NCBI GenBank assembly: GCA_963814745.1
Contig: CAWFEA010000006.1
Span: 235,609 to 299,608, forward strand
Origin: CAWBRT01 sp963814745
GTDB lineage: Bacteria > Acidobacteriota > Terriglobia > Terriglobales > Acidobacteriaceae
DNA: 64,000 nucleotides
Direction of reading: 5' to 3'
The notes under the pieces were generated by a model, which saw only the letters and a program-made list of their open reading frames with translations, ran no database searches and was not told where the DNA came from. The position numbers and the translations under genes were made by a program. Each line of letters begins with the position of its first letter. Within the stretch, counting starts at the first letter, position 1. Positions 47,523-59,370 of this stretch are shown in pieces.

Positions 47523-48530
47523 ATGACGTATTGGGCTTATCGGGGGCTGCTCTTCGCGCTCGTATTGACGGTCGCCAGGGTCGCGTCTTTCGCGCAAGCG
47601 TATCCGCATCCGCCGGATGCTGCGGAGGCGAAGCAGCCGTCTGCGTCAGTGCCGGGTTTTTCCCAAGACGACAAGCCGGCGACGACATTCAAAGTGAATG
47701 TCAGGCTGGTGAACGTGTTTACCACGGTCACGGACGAGAGCGGAGTGCCGGTGGGAGGCTTGACTAAGAATGATTTCCGCGTCTTCGAGGACGGCGTGGA
47801 ACAAGCGATCGCTGTCTTCGACCGCGAAAGCGCATTGCCGCTCTCGGTGGTGCTGGCCGTCGACGCCAGTTTGAGCACGCGCAAAGACCTTCCCCTCGAA
47901 TTGGAATCGGCCCGGCGCTTCGCCCATGCCATTCTGCGGCCGGTGGACGCGATTTCGATCTTTCAGTTCAGCCAGTTTGTCTCGGAGGTCATCCCGTTCA
48001 CCGGTGATTTGCGGGTCGTGGATCGGGGCATCTCCGGGATTCATGCGCAATCTTCGACCGCACTTTACGACGCGATTTACCTGGGAGCGAAGTCGCTGAT
48101 CTCGCGCAACGGGAGAAGGGTGCTGGTGGTCATCACCGATGGCGGCGACACCAGCAGCCAGACTTCCTACAGCGAAGCGGTGCGGGCCGCGCAAACGGCG
48201 GAGGCGATCGTTTATTCGATTATTATGGTGCCGATTGAAGCCAACGCCGGGCGGGACATCGGGGGTGAGCATGCCCTCATACAGATTTCTCGCGATACCG
48301 GCGGCAGGTATTATTACGCATCAAACCTGAACGGGCTGGATAAGGCGTTCAAGCAAATCAGCGAAGAGCTGCGCACGCAGTACTTGATCGGCTACTATCC
48401 CGTGAGCCGAGTGGCCGGCGACTTCCGCAGGATCAGCGTGGTTGTGGAGCCGCAGGCGGCGGAAAGAATTTCCGCCACGAGGCTGCTGGTAAGGCACCGA
48501 GCCGGGTATTACAACAGCAAACTCGAATAA
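47523..48530 (+). CDS. Secreted VWFA-related acidobacterial-domain protein
   Basis: A 335-residue protein with a signal peptide (TYWAYRGLLFALVLTVARVASFAQA) and one von Willebrand A-type domain of the acidobacterial subgroup. Typical segments are FKVNVRLVNVFTTVTDESGVPVGGLTKNDFRVFEDGVEQAI before the domain, then a MIDAS-like VVLAVDASLSTRKDL, SSTALYDAIYLGAKSL and VLVVITDGGDTSSQTS, and near the end GGRYYYASNLNGLDKAFKQISEELRTQYLIGYYP. The DxSxS and later Asp are present, so metal-dependent ligand binding is possible. Acidobacteria encode dozens of these proteins, and the function is not known. Confidence 0.88.
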   Translation: MTYWAYRGLLFALVLTVARVASFAQAYPHPPDAAEAKQPSASVPGFSQDDKPATTFKVNVRLVNVFTTVTDESGVPVGGLTKNDFRVFEDGVEQAIAVFDRESALPLSVVLAVDASLSTRKDLPLELESARRFAHAILRPVDAISIFQFSQFVSEVIPFTGDLRVVDRGISGIHAQSSTALYDAIYLGAKSLISRNGRRVLVVITDGGDTSSQTSYSEAVRAAQTAEAIVYSIIMVPIEANAGRDIGGEHALIQISRDTGGRYYYASNLNGLDKAFKQISEELRTQYLIGYYPVSRVAGDFRRISVVVEPQAAERISATRLLVRHRAGYYNSKLE

Positions 48531-48646
48531 AACCGGCTTTGCCCGGGAGCGCGCCGTCTGTCCAACTCGCGCAGCCACGGCGCATGTCGCGGACTCCGCA
48601 CGATTCGACACTGACAGAAGGGCAAGCTGGCGTTACAATTCACAGC

Positions 48647-49024
48647 ATGGTGTTCCGTCCGACTCAAACCGCTCAATCCAGCTTTGTGAATCGTAAGGGC
48701 AAGGTTCCGCCGCCCGAGGAGACCTTTGAAGAAGTCGCGTACCTGAAGATGCTCGGCGAGAAGCAGAAGATGGTGAGCGTTAAGCTGGTGGACGGTGAAA
48801 TTGTCCGCGGTTGGATTGAATATTATGACCGGAACATGATCCGGCTGACCCGCGAGGACGCCCCCAATCTCTTTATTTTCAAGCACGAAATCATGTATAT
48901 CGCGGAAGGCGGCCGCGAGCCGGCCCGCAAGCGCGAGGCCGCCAAGCCGGCCGCAGCCAGCGGCCCGGACGCGAACGGCGCCAGCGAAGCGGGCCCGCAG
49001 GATTCGCCGCCGACCTCCAAGTGA
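48647..49024 (+). CDS. Hfq/Sm-like RNA-binding protein with C-terminal tail
   Basis: A 125-residue protein. Residues about 28-85 fit an Sm-like fold: LGEKQKMVSVKLVDGEIVRGWIEYYDRNMIRLTREDAPNLFIFKHEIMYI, where VKLVDGEIVRGWIEYYDRNMI matches the Sm1 motif of Hfq and FKHEIMYI matches the Sm2 segment with the conserved Lys-His. The N-terminus is longer and the C-terminal 40 residues are disordered and Ala/Pro-rich. I chose ATG 48647; the upstream open frame lacks features. Its stop codon overlaps the GTG start of suhB, so they are co-translated. It may act as an RNA chaperone in place of classical Hfq, which is inference. Confidence 0.72.
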   Translation: MVFRPTQTAQSSFVNRKGKVPPPEETFEEVAYLKMLGEKQKMVSVKLVDGEIVRGWIEYYDRNMIRLTREDAPNLFIFKHEIMYIAEGGREPARKREAAKPAAASGPDANGASEAGPQDSPPTSK

Positions 49025-49869
49025 CTGCCAATTCCAAATCTGAGTTTCTCCCGGAGATGTCGGCGATTGCCCGTGAAGCGGGCAAGGTGCTGATGGACCA
49101 TTTTCTGCAGAACATAGGGATCGAGTACAAGGGCGAAGCGGACCTGGTAACCGATGCCGATCGCGCCTCGGAGCGGCTGATTGTTTCGCGCCTGCATGAT
49201 CGCTGGCCGGATCACGGCATCGTCGGCGAAGAGGGAAGCACGAGGAGGAGCGACAGCAGCTATCGCTGGTATGTCGATCCGCTGGACGGCACCACCAACT
49301 TCGCCCATGGCTATCCGGTGTTTTGCGTCTCCATTGGGCTGGAACAAGCGGGCGTGCCCGAAGCCGGGGTCTTGTTCGATCCGACGCGCAATGAATTGTT
49401 CGCCGCCGAGCGCGGCCAAGGCGCGACCCTGAACGACAAGCCGATTCGAGTGTCCAAGTTGCAGACGCTATCGGAAGCGATCCTGGGAACGGGATTTCCC
49501 AGCCCCAAGCGCCACGAGAACCCCAATATTCACTTCTATCACCAGCTTACCTTGCGCAGCCATGGGGTGCGGCGCGCCGGATCGGCGGCGCTCGATCTGG
49601 CAAACGTCGCCTCGGGACGCTACGACGGTTTTTGGGAGTTCAATCTGAACCCGTGGGATACCCTTGCCGGGGTTCTGTTGGTCTTGGAGGCCGGCGGGAA
49701 GGTAACCCGGTTCGACGGCTCGCCCTGGCGGCTGGAAAGCAGCGAGACCCTGGCCTCGAACGGTCTGCTTCACCAAGAACTGATCAAGAACTTTACGGAA
49801 ATCTTCGCCGGACGCGGGTTGGCGCCACTGCCGTCACCGAAGAATTGGACCCGGGAGCGCCGCCCATAG
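49021..49869 (+). CDS. suhB: Inositol-1-monophosphatase family protein
   Basis: A 282-residue phosphatase of the inositol monophosphatase/SuhB family. The metal-binding motifs are VGEEGSTRRSD, WYVDPLDGTTNFAHGYPVF (DPLDGTTN motif) and the late WEFNLNPWDTLAGVLLVLEAGGKVTRFDG, which supplies the third Asp region. GTG 49021 lies inside the preceding stop codon (GTGA). The enzyme releases phosphate from inositol-1-phosphate and related sugar phosphates; in some bacteria SuhB also takes part in rRNA transcription. Confidence 0.9.
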   Translation: MTANSKSEFLPEMSAIAREAGKVLMDHFLQNIGIEYKGEADLVTDADRASERLIVSRLHDRWPDHGIVGEEGSTRRSDSSYRWYVDPLDGTTNFAHGYPVFCVSIGLEQAGVPEAGVLFDPTRNELFAAERGQGATLNDKPIRVSKLQTLSEAILGTGFPSPKRHENPNIHFYHQLTLRSHGVRRAGSAALDLANVASGRYDGFWEFNLNPWDTLAGVLLVLEAGGKVTRFDGSPWRLESSETLASNGLLHQELIKNFTEIFAGRGLAPLPSPKNWTRERRP

Positions 49870-50053
49870 CAGTCTTGCTGCTGCGAGGCGTTTTTCCACA
49901 GCCGGTTCAGGCAAGTGGAACTCATTCGTCAGCGGTTGCATCTCTACAAGTGGCGGCCGAAGAGCAAGCCGGACGAGCATTGCCGCCATTTGTTAGAATC
50001 GAGTGTTTTCAAGAGATGCTTGTAATTATCAGGGGTCGCGGAGAAAAAAAACT

Positions 50054-50314
50054 ATGGCATATGTGATTGCAGAACCCTGTATCGGCACCAAGGACACGGC
50101 GTGCGTCGATGCCTGTCCGGTGGATTGCATACACCCGAAGAAGGACGAAGAGGCGTTCGCCAAGGAAGAGATGCTGTATATCGATCCGGTCGAGTGCATC
50201 GATTGCGGAGCGTGCGTTCCGGTTTGTCCGGTTTCGGCTATTTTCGCCCTCGATGATCTGCCGGAGAAGTGGAAGGCATACACCGAGCGCAACGCGAAGT
50301 ACTTCGGCCGTTAA
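50054..50314 (+). CDS. fdxA: 7Fe/8Fe ferredoxin
   Basis: An 86-residue electron carrier with two cluster-binding regions. The first, CIGTKDTACVDACPVDCIHP, has the Cys spacing of a [3Fe-4S]/[4Fe-4S] site in which extra residues separate the first pair; the second, CIDCGACVPVCPVSAIF, has the classic Cx2Cx2Cx3CP [4Fe-4S] motif. This arrangement is that of the Fdx/FdxA family of seven-iron ferredoxins. I chose ATG 50054 because the homologous start MAYVIAEPCI falls there; the open frame to 50003 is not family-like. It is a single gene; the redox partner is unknown. Confidence 0.88.
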   Translation: MAYVIAEPCIGTKDTACVDACPVDCIHPKKDEEAFAKEEMLYIDPVECIDCGACVPVCPVSAIFALDDLPEKWKAYTERNAKYFGR

Positions 50315-50545
50315 GCCGCGGCGCAGACCGGCCGGGTCAGTGATGGGCTGCCGGAAGTCGGGCTTTGAACTTGGTTTCAGGGGGCGAGCCGGCTGCGGCA
50401 CCCCTGGGAAAAAGTGTTTTTCAGGCGCGGGCGAGTTCCCGCGCTTCCCTCCTTGCCTCCACTCCAGTAAGATAAATTGATACGCTTGATCTGAAGAACC
50501 CGGCTGTCCGGTAGAGGACTTCGCAGGCGCCGAGAACTACTCTGA

Positions 50546-51286
50546 ATGCCGCTGAAGCAGTCTGAGGCGATCGTTCTGCGTACGTATCCGCTGCACGAGG
50601 CGGACCTGCTGGTCACTTTGTTCACTCGCCTAGAAGGCAAGCTGAAGGGCGTGGCGAAGGCCGCCAAGAAATCGCGCCGGAGATTTGCCGGAGCCCTGGA
50701 GCCGCTGACCTCGGTGCGCGTTTTCTGGGAAGATCGCGAGCGCAGGGAATTGGCGCGGATCGATTCCTGCGAGGTGCTGGCGTCACCGCTCTCGTCGCCG
50801 GTGGATTACCCTCGCATCGTGGCCTTGGGACATGTGGCCGAGATGCTGGACGAGATGTTGCCGGAGCGCGAAGCCAACGATGCGATTTACCGGTTGGCGG
50901 TCGCGGTGCTGGTGAACTTGAATTCGAACGCCATCTGGATGCCGCTGACCTACTTCCAGCTTTGGCTGGTGCGGCTGATGGGTTTTCTGCCGGAGCTGAG
51001 CGCCTGCATCGTCTGCGGACGCGAACTGGACGGGCAGCGGGCGTGGTTTCACGCGCTTGCCGACGGTCTGATGTGTCCGGAGCATAAGCGGCTGGCTTCC
51101 TCAGAGATGACGGCCGAGTCGAGAACCTTGGCCGCGGAGATGTTCCGCTCGCCGCTCGGGAAGTTTGCCGGCGACCCGTGGCCGCGGACGCGCGGCGCGG
51201 ATCTGCGCAAGTTTCTGTTGCAGATCCTCTCGCGGCACCTGGATCGCAAGCTGGTGACGGCGGCGCAACTGGAGAAGCTGGATTGA
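50546..51286 (+). CDS. recO: DNA repair protein RecO
   Basis: RecO acts with RecR to load RecA onto gapped single-stranded DNA. The 246-residue protein has the N-terminal OB-fold (QSEAIVLRTYPLHEADLLVTLFTRLEGKLKGVAKAAKK), a helical middle (LGHVAEMLDEMLPEREAND) and a C-terminal zinc-ligand region with CIVCGRELDG and a later CPEHK. Start ATG 50546. It heads a recO-glyQ-glyS-ppdK run on the plus strand, and the glyQ start lies about 76 bases after its stop. Confidence 0.9.
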   Translation: MPLKQSEAIVLRTYPLHEADLLVTLFTRLEGKLKGVAKAAKKSRRRFAGALEPLTSVRVFWEDRERRELARIDSCEVLASPLSSPVDYPRIVALGHVAEMLDEMLPEREANDAIYRLAVAVLVNLNSNAIWMPLTYFQLWLVRLMGFLPELSACIVCGRELDGQRAWFHALADGLMCPEHKRLASSEMTAESRTLAAEMFRSPLGKFAGDPWPRTRGADLRKFLLQILSRHLDRKLVTAAQLEKLD

Positions 51287-51362
51287 GCGAGCGGCGGGCC
51301 GAGTTGCCTCCGCACGCGATTTCTGATGAATGGGGCCGAAGTCTCGGCCGGAAAGACTTTCC

Positions 51363-52427
51363 GTGACTGGATCAGTGAACAAACCGCTCACCTTCCAAGA
51401 GCTGATTTTGAAATTGCAGGAGTTCTGGGCGCAGAACGGATGTGTGTTGCAGCAGCCGCACGACGTCGAGGTTGGCGCGGGCACGATGTCGCCCGAAACC
51501 TTTCTGCGCGTGCTCGGACCGGAACCGTATCGCGTCGGCTACGTGCAGCCTTCCCGCCGCCCGGCTGACGGCCGCTATGGCGAGAATCCGAACCGGCTGT
51601 ATAAGCATACGCAGTTCCAGGTGATTCTGAAGCCGCCGCCGGAGAACGTGCAGGAACTATACCTGGAGTCTCTCAAGGCGATCGGCATCGATCTCGGCAA
51701 GCACGACGTGAAATTCGAGGAAGACAACTGGGAGTCTCCGACCCTCGGCGCCTGGGGCGTGGGCTGGCAGGTAATGCTCGACGGGCTGGAGATCACGCAG
51801 TTCACTTATTTCCAGCAGGTCGGCGCCGTGGACCTGGACCCTATCTGCGCCGAGCTGACCTACGGGCTGGAGCGGATTGCCGCCTTTCTGCAGGATGTCG
51901 ACTCGATCTATGACATTGTGTGGGTGCACGGCGCCGACGGCAGGCCGGTAACGTACGGCGACATACGGCTGACCGACGAGCAGCAATATTCGGTCTACAA
52001 CTTTGAATTCGCGGACGTGGAAAAACTCTGGAAGCACCTCGACGCCTACGAGGCCGAGTGCCAGGAGTTGTTGGCGGAGTATGCCAGGTTGATGAGCGAG
52101 CAAAAGGAAAAGGGAAAGAAGGAGCGCGTGCTCGACGAGGAGTTCGGCAGGCATCTGGCGGAGCAGAAGTTGCGCTTCCCGCTGCTGCCCGCCTTTGACC
52201 TGTGCCTGAAGTGCTCGCACCTGTTCAACCTGCTCGATGCGCGCGGAGCAATCAGCGTGACCGAGCGGGTCGGCATCATCGGCAGGATTCGCGCGCTGGC
52301 GGTTGCCGCCGCGCGTTCGTGGGTCAACCAGCAGAAGACTGGAATGGCGGCAGCGGCTGCCAAGGCCCACAGCGTCGAAACCGACGATGAGGCTTTTGAG
52401 CGGCACTTCGAACCCCGCGAGGTCTAG
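51363..52427 (+). CDS. glyQ: Glycine-tRNA ligase alpha subunit
   Basis: The catalytic class II subunit of the bacterial alpha2beta2 glycyl-tRNA synthetase. Signature segments are LTFQELILKLQEFWAQNGCVLQQPHDVEVGAGTMSP, the VQPSRRPADGRYGENPNRLYKHTQFQVILKP motif and NWESPTLGAWGVGWQVMLDGLEITQFTYFQQVGA. I chose GTG 51363; the frame is open to 51330, and a further GTG is 12 bases downstream. Length of about 354 residues is slightly above the usual 290-300 because of a C-terminal Ala-rich, charged tail (AAAAAKAHSVETDDEA). It is followed by glyS after 123 bases. Confidence 0.93.
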   Translation: MTGSVNKPLTFQELILKLQEFWAQNGCVLQQPHDVEVGAGTMSPETFLRVLGPEPYRVGYVQPSRRPADGRYGENPNRLYKHTQFQVILKPPPENVQELYLESLKAIGIDLGKHDVKFEEDNWESPTLGAWGVGWQVMLDGLEITQFTYFQQVGAVDLDPICAELTYGLERIAAFLQDVDSIYDIVWVHGADGRPVTYGDIRLTDEQQYSVYNFEFADVEKLWKHLDAYEAECQELLAEYARLMSEQKEKGKKERVLDEEFGRHLAEQKLRFPLLPAFDLCLKCSHLFNLLDARGAISVTERVGIIGRIRALAVAAARSWVNQQKTGMAAAAAKAHSVETDDEAFERHFEPREV

Positions 52428-52550
52428 CAGGCAGCGGAGGCGAATCCGGGGTCGCCGGCGAGTGTGCCCGGAAATTAAAAGTTGAGAAATAAGAGTTGAG
52501 GTTGCTCATCGTGCGATGGGCTGCGAATAGAATAGAAAGAACTGGTTGCA

Positions 52551-54698
52551 ATGGCGAATTTCCTGCTTGAAATAGGGACCGAAGAGATTCCCGCCCGCAT
52601 GATCGCCTCGGCCGCCGAGGAGTTGACCAACCGCGTGCGCGACTTGTTGGCGCGCGAACATCTCGCCGACATCGCGGCCGTCGAATCTTTCTCCACGCCG
52701 CGCCGCATCGCGGTGCTGGCTCACGGTGTGGCCGACGCCCAGCCTGATGTCAGCGAACAAGTGCTGGGGCCTGCGCTGAAGGTCGCCTTTAGGGAAGGTC
52801 GGCCGACGCCGGCGGCGCACGCCTTTGCCAAGAAAGTAAACCTGGAATTGAGCGCCCTGGAGAAGATTTCGACCCCGAAGGGCGAGTATCTGGCGGCGAA
52901 GGTGTTGAAGAAGGGCCGCGACGCTTCGGCCTTGCTGGCGGAGTCGCTGCCGAAAGAGGTGGCTTCGATCTACTGGGCCAAGAACATGTACTGGCGCGGC
53001 AAGGCGGCGGAGCGCTTTGTGCGCCCGGTACGCTGGATTGTTGCCTTGCTCGGCGGCAAGGTGGTGCCGGTGGAGTTCGGCGGGATCGAGTCGGGGAACC
53101 GATCGCGCGGCCACAGGATATTATCGCAAGGCGATATAACCCTCGGCGTCGAAGATGAGTATGCGGACAAATTGAAAGGCGCATGCGTGATTCCGCGTCC
53201 CTCGGAACGCGAGGCGATCATCCGCAAGGCGCTGGACGCGGCCGCGAGGAAAGTTCCGGGAGCGCGCTGGCGGGAAGATAAGGAGCTGCTGGCGACGGTC
53301 GTGCACCTCACGGAGTTTCCGTCGGTGATTCTCGGAAATTTCGAGCCGGAATACCTGAGCCTGCCGGAAGAGGTACTGGTGACGGTGATGCGCGATCACC
53401 AGAAGTATTTCGCCGTGGAAGACGCCAACGGCAAGCTGGCGCCGCACTTCCTGGCGGTGCTGAATACGTCTTCGGATGCCGACGGTTTGATCCGTCACGG
53501 CAACGAGCGGGTACTGCGCGCGCGCTTCAACGATGCGCGCTTCTTCTGGCAGACGGACCAGAAGATCACGATGCGCGAGCGCGTCGAGTTGCTGAAGTCG
53601 GTTACCTTCCAAAAGGATCTTGGCAGCTATTTCGACAAGGCCATCCGCACCCAACACCTGGCGAGCCTGGTGGCGGAGAGCGTGCGCGAAAACGGAATTG
53701 CGGTGCGTCCGGGAATTATTCACAAGGCCGCGCTGATGGCCAAGGCCGATTTGACGACCGAGCTGGTCAAGGAATTCACCGAGCTGCAAGGCATTATCGG
53801 CGGTCTTTACGCCAAAGCGCAGGCGGCGGCGCTGGACATGAACGCCTTTGTAGGCGATGTGATCTATGATCACTACCGGCCCGAGTCCATGGAAGATGCG
53901 GTCCCGCGCAGCACCGAGAGCGCGGTTCTCGCGATCTCCGATAAAGCGGATTCCATCGCCGGGATGTTTGCCCTGGGGATGCAGCCCACCGGCTCGAAAG
54001 ATCCTTTTGCGCTGCGCCGCGCCGGGAACGGGATCGTTCGCATCCTGGCCGAACATAAGTTGCCGCTGACGATCTCGCAGATCATGGCGGATGCGCTGCT
54101 GCAATACAAAGGCGGCGAAGCCGAGAAGAAGTTCACGGCGGCCGAGAGCTTTCCGGGAGATGTGGCGGGGTTCTTCCGCGAGCGCCTGGAATTTTACCTG
54201 CGCGATGCGCGGGGCTACGCTTATGACGTGGTGAATGCGGTGCTGGCCTCGGGCGCTGACAATGTTCCGGACGCCATCATGCGGGCTGAGGCCGTGGCCA
54301 GGGTTCGCGGGTCGGAGGATTTTGAGGCGATTTCAGCCGCGTTTAAGCGCATTAAGAACATCCTGCGGCAGGCGGCGGAAAGCAGGAAGACGGGAACGGA
54401 AGCAGGCGCCGAAGCGGCAGACGACGGTGAGCCGGCGGAGCGCGAGCTGGCCGTACAGGCGGCGCAGTCCGGAGCGCGGGTTCGCGCGCTATGCACGCAG
54501 AAAAAGTACGACGAAGCGCTGGCCGAAGTGGCAAAAATCCGCAAGCCGATCGACGATTTCTTCGATCGCGTGATGGTGATGGTGGAGGACGAACAGGTTC
54601 GCAAACGAAGACTGGCATTGCTGGCAATGCTGCTCGGTCAATTCAGCAATATCGCCGACTTCAGCGAGATCGTAACCGAGCGTAAGAGTTCACAATAA
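52551..54698 (+). CDS. glyS: Glycine-tRNA ligase beta subunit
   Basis: The large tRNA-binding subunit, 715 residues. It begins MANFLLEIGTEEIPARMIASAAEELTNRV, contains ESFSTPRRIAVLAHGV, FRVMRD-like VLVTVMRDHQKYFAVED and the HD-like central part, IRHGNERVLRARFNDARFFWQTDQK, ELQGIIGGLYAK and SKDPFALRRAGNGIVRIL, and ends with a DALR-like anticodon domain (IDDFFDRVMVMVEDEQVRKRRLALLAML). All expected regions are present. A 30-residue low-complexity insertion (SRKTGTEAGAEAADDGEP) precedes the anticodon domain. Confidence 0.95.
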   Translation: MANFLLEIGTEEIPARMIASAAEELTNRVRDLLAREHLADIAAVESFSTPRRIAVLAHGVADAQPDVSEQVLGPALKVAFREGRPTPAAHAFAKKVNLELSALEKISTPKGEYLAAKVLKKGRDASALLAESLPKEVASIYWAKNMYWRGKAAERFVRPVRWIVALLGGKVVPVEFGGIESGNRSRGHRILSQGDITLGVEDEYADKLKGACVIPRPSEREAIIRKALDAAARKVPGARWREDKELLATVVHLTEFPSVILGNFEPEYLSLPEEVLVTVMRDHQKYFAVEDANGKLAPHFLAVLNTSSDADGLIRHGNERVLRARFNDARFFWQTDQKITMRERVELLKSVTFQKDLGSYFDKAIRTQHLASLVAESVRENGIAVRPGIIHKAALMAKADLTTELVKEFTELQGIIGGLYAKAQAAALDMNAFVGDVIYDHYRPESMEDAVPRSTESAVLAISDKADSIAGMFALGMQPTGSKDPFALRRAGNGIVRILAEHKLPLTISQIMADALLQYKGGEAEKKFTAAESFPGDVAGFFRERLEFYLRDARGYAYDVVNAVLASGADNVPDAIMRAEAVARVRGSEDFEAISAAFKRIKNILRQAAESRKTGTEAGAEAADDGEPAERELAVQAAQSGARVRALCTQKKYDEALAEVAKIRKPIDDFFDRVMVMVEDEQVRKRRLALLAMLLGQFSNIADFSEIVTERKSSQ

Positions 54699-54743
54699 CC
54701 GGGTTCCTTTTGGGCGGAAGCGCTATACAGGTCCAGGGAGTCC

Positions 54744-57506
<2,763 letters not shown>

Positions 57507-57523
57507 TTGCCGCGCCAACCAGA

Positions 57524-57550
57524 GACCCGGTGAGAGCCGGGTCTTTTTTT
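57524..57550 (+). terminator. Rho-independent terminator of ppdK
   Basis: Perfect 7-bp stem GACCCGG/CCGGGTC with 6-base loop (TGAGAG), followed directly by seven T residues. It lies 17 bases after the ppdK stop. Confidence 0.85.
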
Positions 57551-57658
57551 GTAAGCCAAAGGCCGGAGATCGCAATCGTTCTTTCCTTTCCTGCTCGACT
57601 GGGCGCGGCCTGCTAAGATGAGATATCGACACTTCGGAATGGGCTAATCGAATCCGCC

Positions 57659-58834
57659 TTGTCTTCCCTTACAACAATCTGGAATGAAGCGCTGGCCGAG
57701 CGAGCGCCGGCCAGAGAAACGGCTTCTCGCTTCTATCATCCTGAACTGGACATCCTGCGCTTCTTCGCCTTCTTCGCCGTGTTCTGTCACCACGCGCTGC
57801 CGCATGAGTTTTCGGCCTATACCGCAATTGGCGTTCCGCCGTGGCTCGGACATTGGTTGGCGGGCGCGGCTGCAACCGGTGCTTTCGGGGTCGATATTTT
57901 TTTTGTGCTCAGCTCGTTTCTCATCACCGAGCTGCTGTTGCGCGAGAAGTCCCTGCTGGGTGAAGTCGATGTCAGGTCTTTCTATGCCCGCCGAGTGCTC
58001 CGCATCTGGCCGCTGTATTTTGCATTTCTGATTTTAGCGGCGGCGATGCAGTGGTTTGTGCCCGGGCAGCACATAGGGTGGCGGGCAGCCTTGGGATTCA
58101 CCTTCCTCGCGGGAAACTGGTGGATCGTATTGCATGGTTTTCCGTCGTCGGTGATCTTTCCCTTGTGGAGCGTCTCGATCGAGGAGCAGTTTTATCTTCT
58201 GTGGCCGGCCGCGGTGAAACGGGCGGGGACCGCGATGATGCTGGCCCTGGCGGTTTGCATGCTGGCTCTGGCGAACGCGACGCGCCTGTATCTTGGATTG
58301 CACCACGTGTGGGAGACTCAGGCCTGGTGCAATACGCTGGTGCAACTCGACCCGATCGCGGCCGGCATTCTGATCGCGGTGTTATTGAAGGGAAAAACGC
58401 CTGCGATGGGTGCGGGCGCGAGGGCCGCGCTGGCGACGGTAGGAGTTGCGCTGCTGTGGACAGCCGCTAATTTTTTCCGCATCAAGGCCGATCCCCTCAA
58501 GTTGCAGGACCTGCTGCTCGGTTATCCGGTGATGACCGCGGGTGCTTCCGCGCTGCTGATCGCCGTGCTTTGTAGCCGGCCGATCCTGGACAAGAGCCAA
58601 TTGGTGTACCTGGGCCGGATTTCTTATGGGCTTTATGTCTTTCACGTGCTGGCGCTGATGGGTTCGGACTACCTGATGCCGAACTTCAAGTCGTCCGCCG
58701 GACGCCTGGCGCTGCACAACCTGGTTGCGCTGACGTTGACGATCGCGCTGGCGGCGGCGTCCTACCGTTGGCTGGAGACTCCATTCTTGAAGCTGAAGCA
58801 GCGCTTTACCCACGTGCTGTCGCGAACCACCTAG
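57659..58834 (+). CDS. Acyltransferase family 3 membrane protein (OafA-like)
   Basis: A 391-residue integral membrane O-acyltransferase with about ten hydrophobic segments. The family opens HPELDILRFFAFFAVFCHHALPH, with the catalytic His in this first loop, and continues FGVDIFFVLSSFLITELLLRE, YARRVLRIWPLYFAFLI, PLWSVSIEEQFYLLWPAAV (the second conserved motif) and LGRISYGLYVFHVLAL near the end. Such enzymes acetylate or acylate surface sugars, antibiotics or Nod-factor-like glycans. TTG 57659 is the assumed start. It is a single gene after the ppdK terminator. Confidence 0.85.
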   Translation: MSSLTTIWNEALAERAPARETASRFYHPELDILRFFAFFAVFCHHALPHEFSAYTAIGVPPWLGHWLAGAAATGAFGVDIFFVLSSFLITELLLREKSLLGEVDVRSFYARRVLRIWPLYFAFLILAAAMQWFVPGQHIGWRAALGFTFLAGNWWIVLHGFPSSVIFPLWSVSIEEQFYLLWPAAVKRAGTAMMLALAVCMLALANATRLYLGLHHVWETQAWCNTLVQLDPIAAGILIAVLLKGKTPAMGAGARAALATVGVALLWTAANFFRIKADPLKLQDLLLGYPVMTAGASALLIAVLCSRPILDKSQLVYLGRISYGLYVFHVLALMGSDYLMPNFKSSAGRLALHNLVALTLTIALAAASYRWLETPFLKLKQRFTHVLSRTT

Positions 58835-59370
58835 GTCTCTGACCGCGTAATGTGGTCTCTTTTGTAGCCGAACTTCCGGCGTGCATTCTTACGCGTGAAT
58901 CGCCAGTCGATCGTGACCCCATGACGGTTCATTCTCCGGTCCCAGGCCCTGGCTTCCCGCCGCTAGTCACTGAGCGAGGGGATTCTTCGTTGGCCCAGAA
59001 ACAATGTACTAATCTTACGACTTGGGCAAACTGTCGTGAAGGCGTCTATAAGGACGAAGGCTGTGTCAAGGACAGAGTTGTCCCTGTGCAGTGTTTGCGA
59101 CACCGCGTGTTGGCCAGAGTTGGGTTGAGGACCAAGAGCTCCGAGCATCACGCTGAATCACCTGCGATGAAGCAATCGCTTCACCATCCATCTATGCGGC
59201 CTGAACTGCGACCATGATTTTCCATGCGAACATCCAGCCGCCGGACCGGTGTGGAAGTGGAAAACGTCTCTTTGTTTTCCACGGCGCGTGAGCGCCGTCT
59301 TCCGCGCCGGTCAGTCTGGATGCGAGAGTGCCCATTCAATTTCCCGGTCTAGCTTGCGCCGACCACACCT
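58835..59370. other. Intergenic boundary of the mobile island
   Basis: About 535 bases between the acyltransferase stop and the IS110 transposase end. A 121-codon open frame at 58852-59217 has no ribosome site, no recognisable family and a random-looking composition, so I do not annotate it. The 3' non-coding end of the leftward IS110 element must be in the right part, but I cannot place its exact border. Confidence 0.4.

Noticed and set aside
58852..59217. A 121-codon frame downstream of the acyltransferase
   Set aside because: No ribosome site, no hydrophobic or family pattern, and it lies in the boundary of the IS region.
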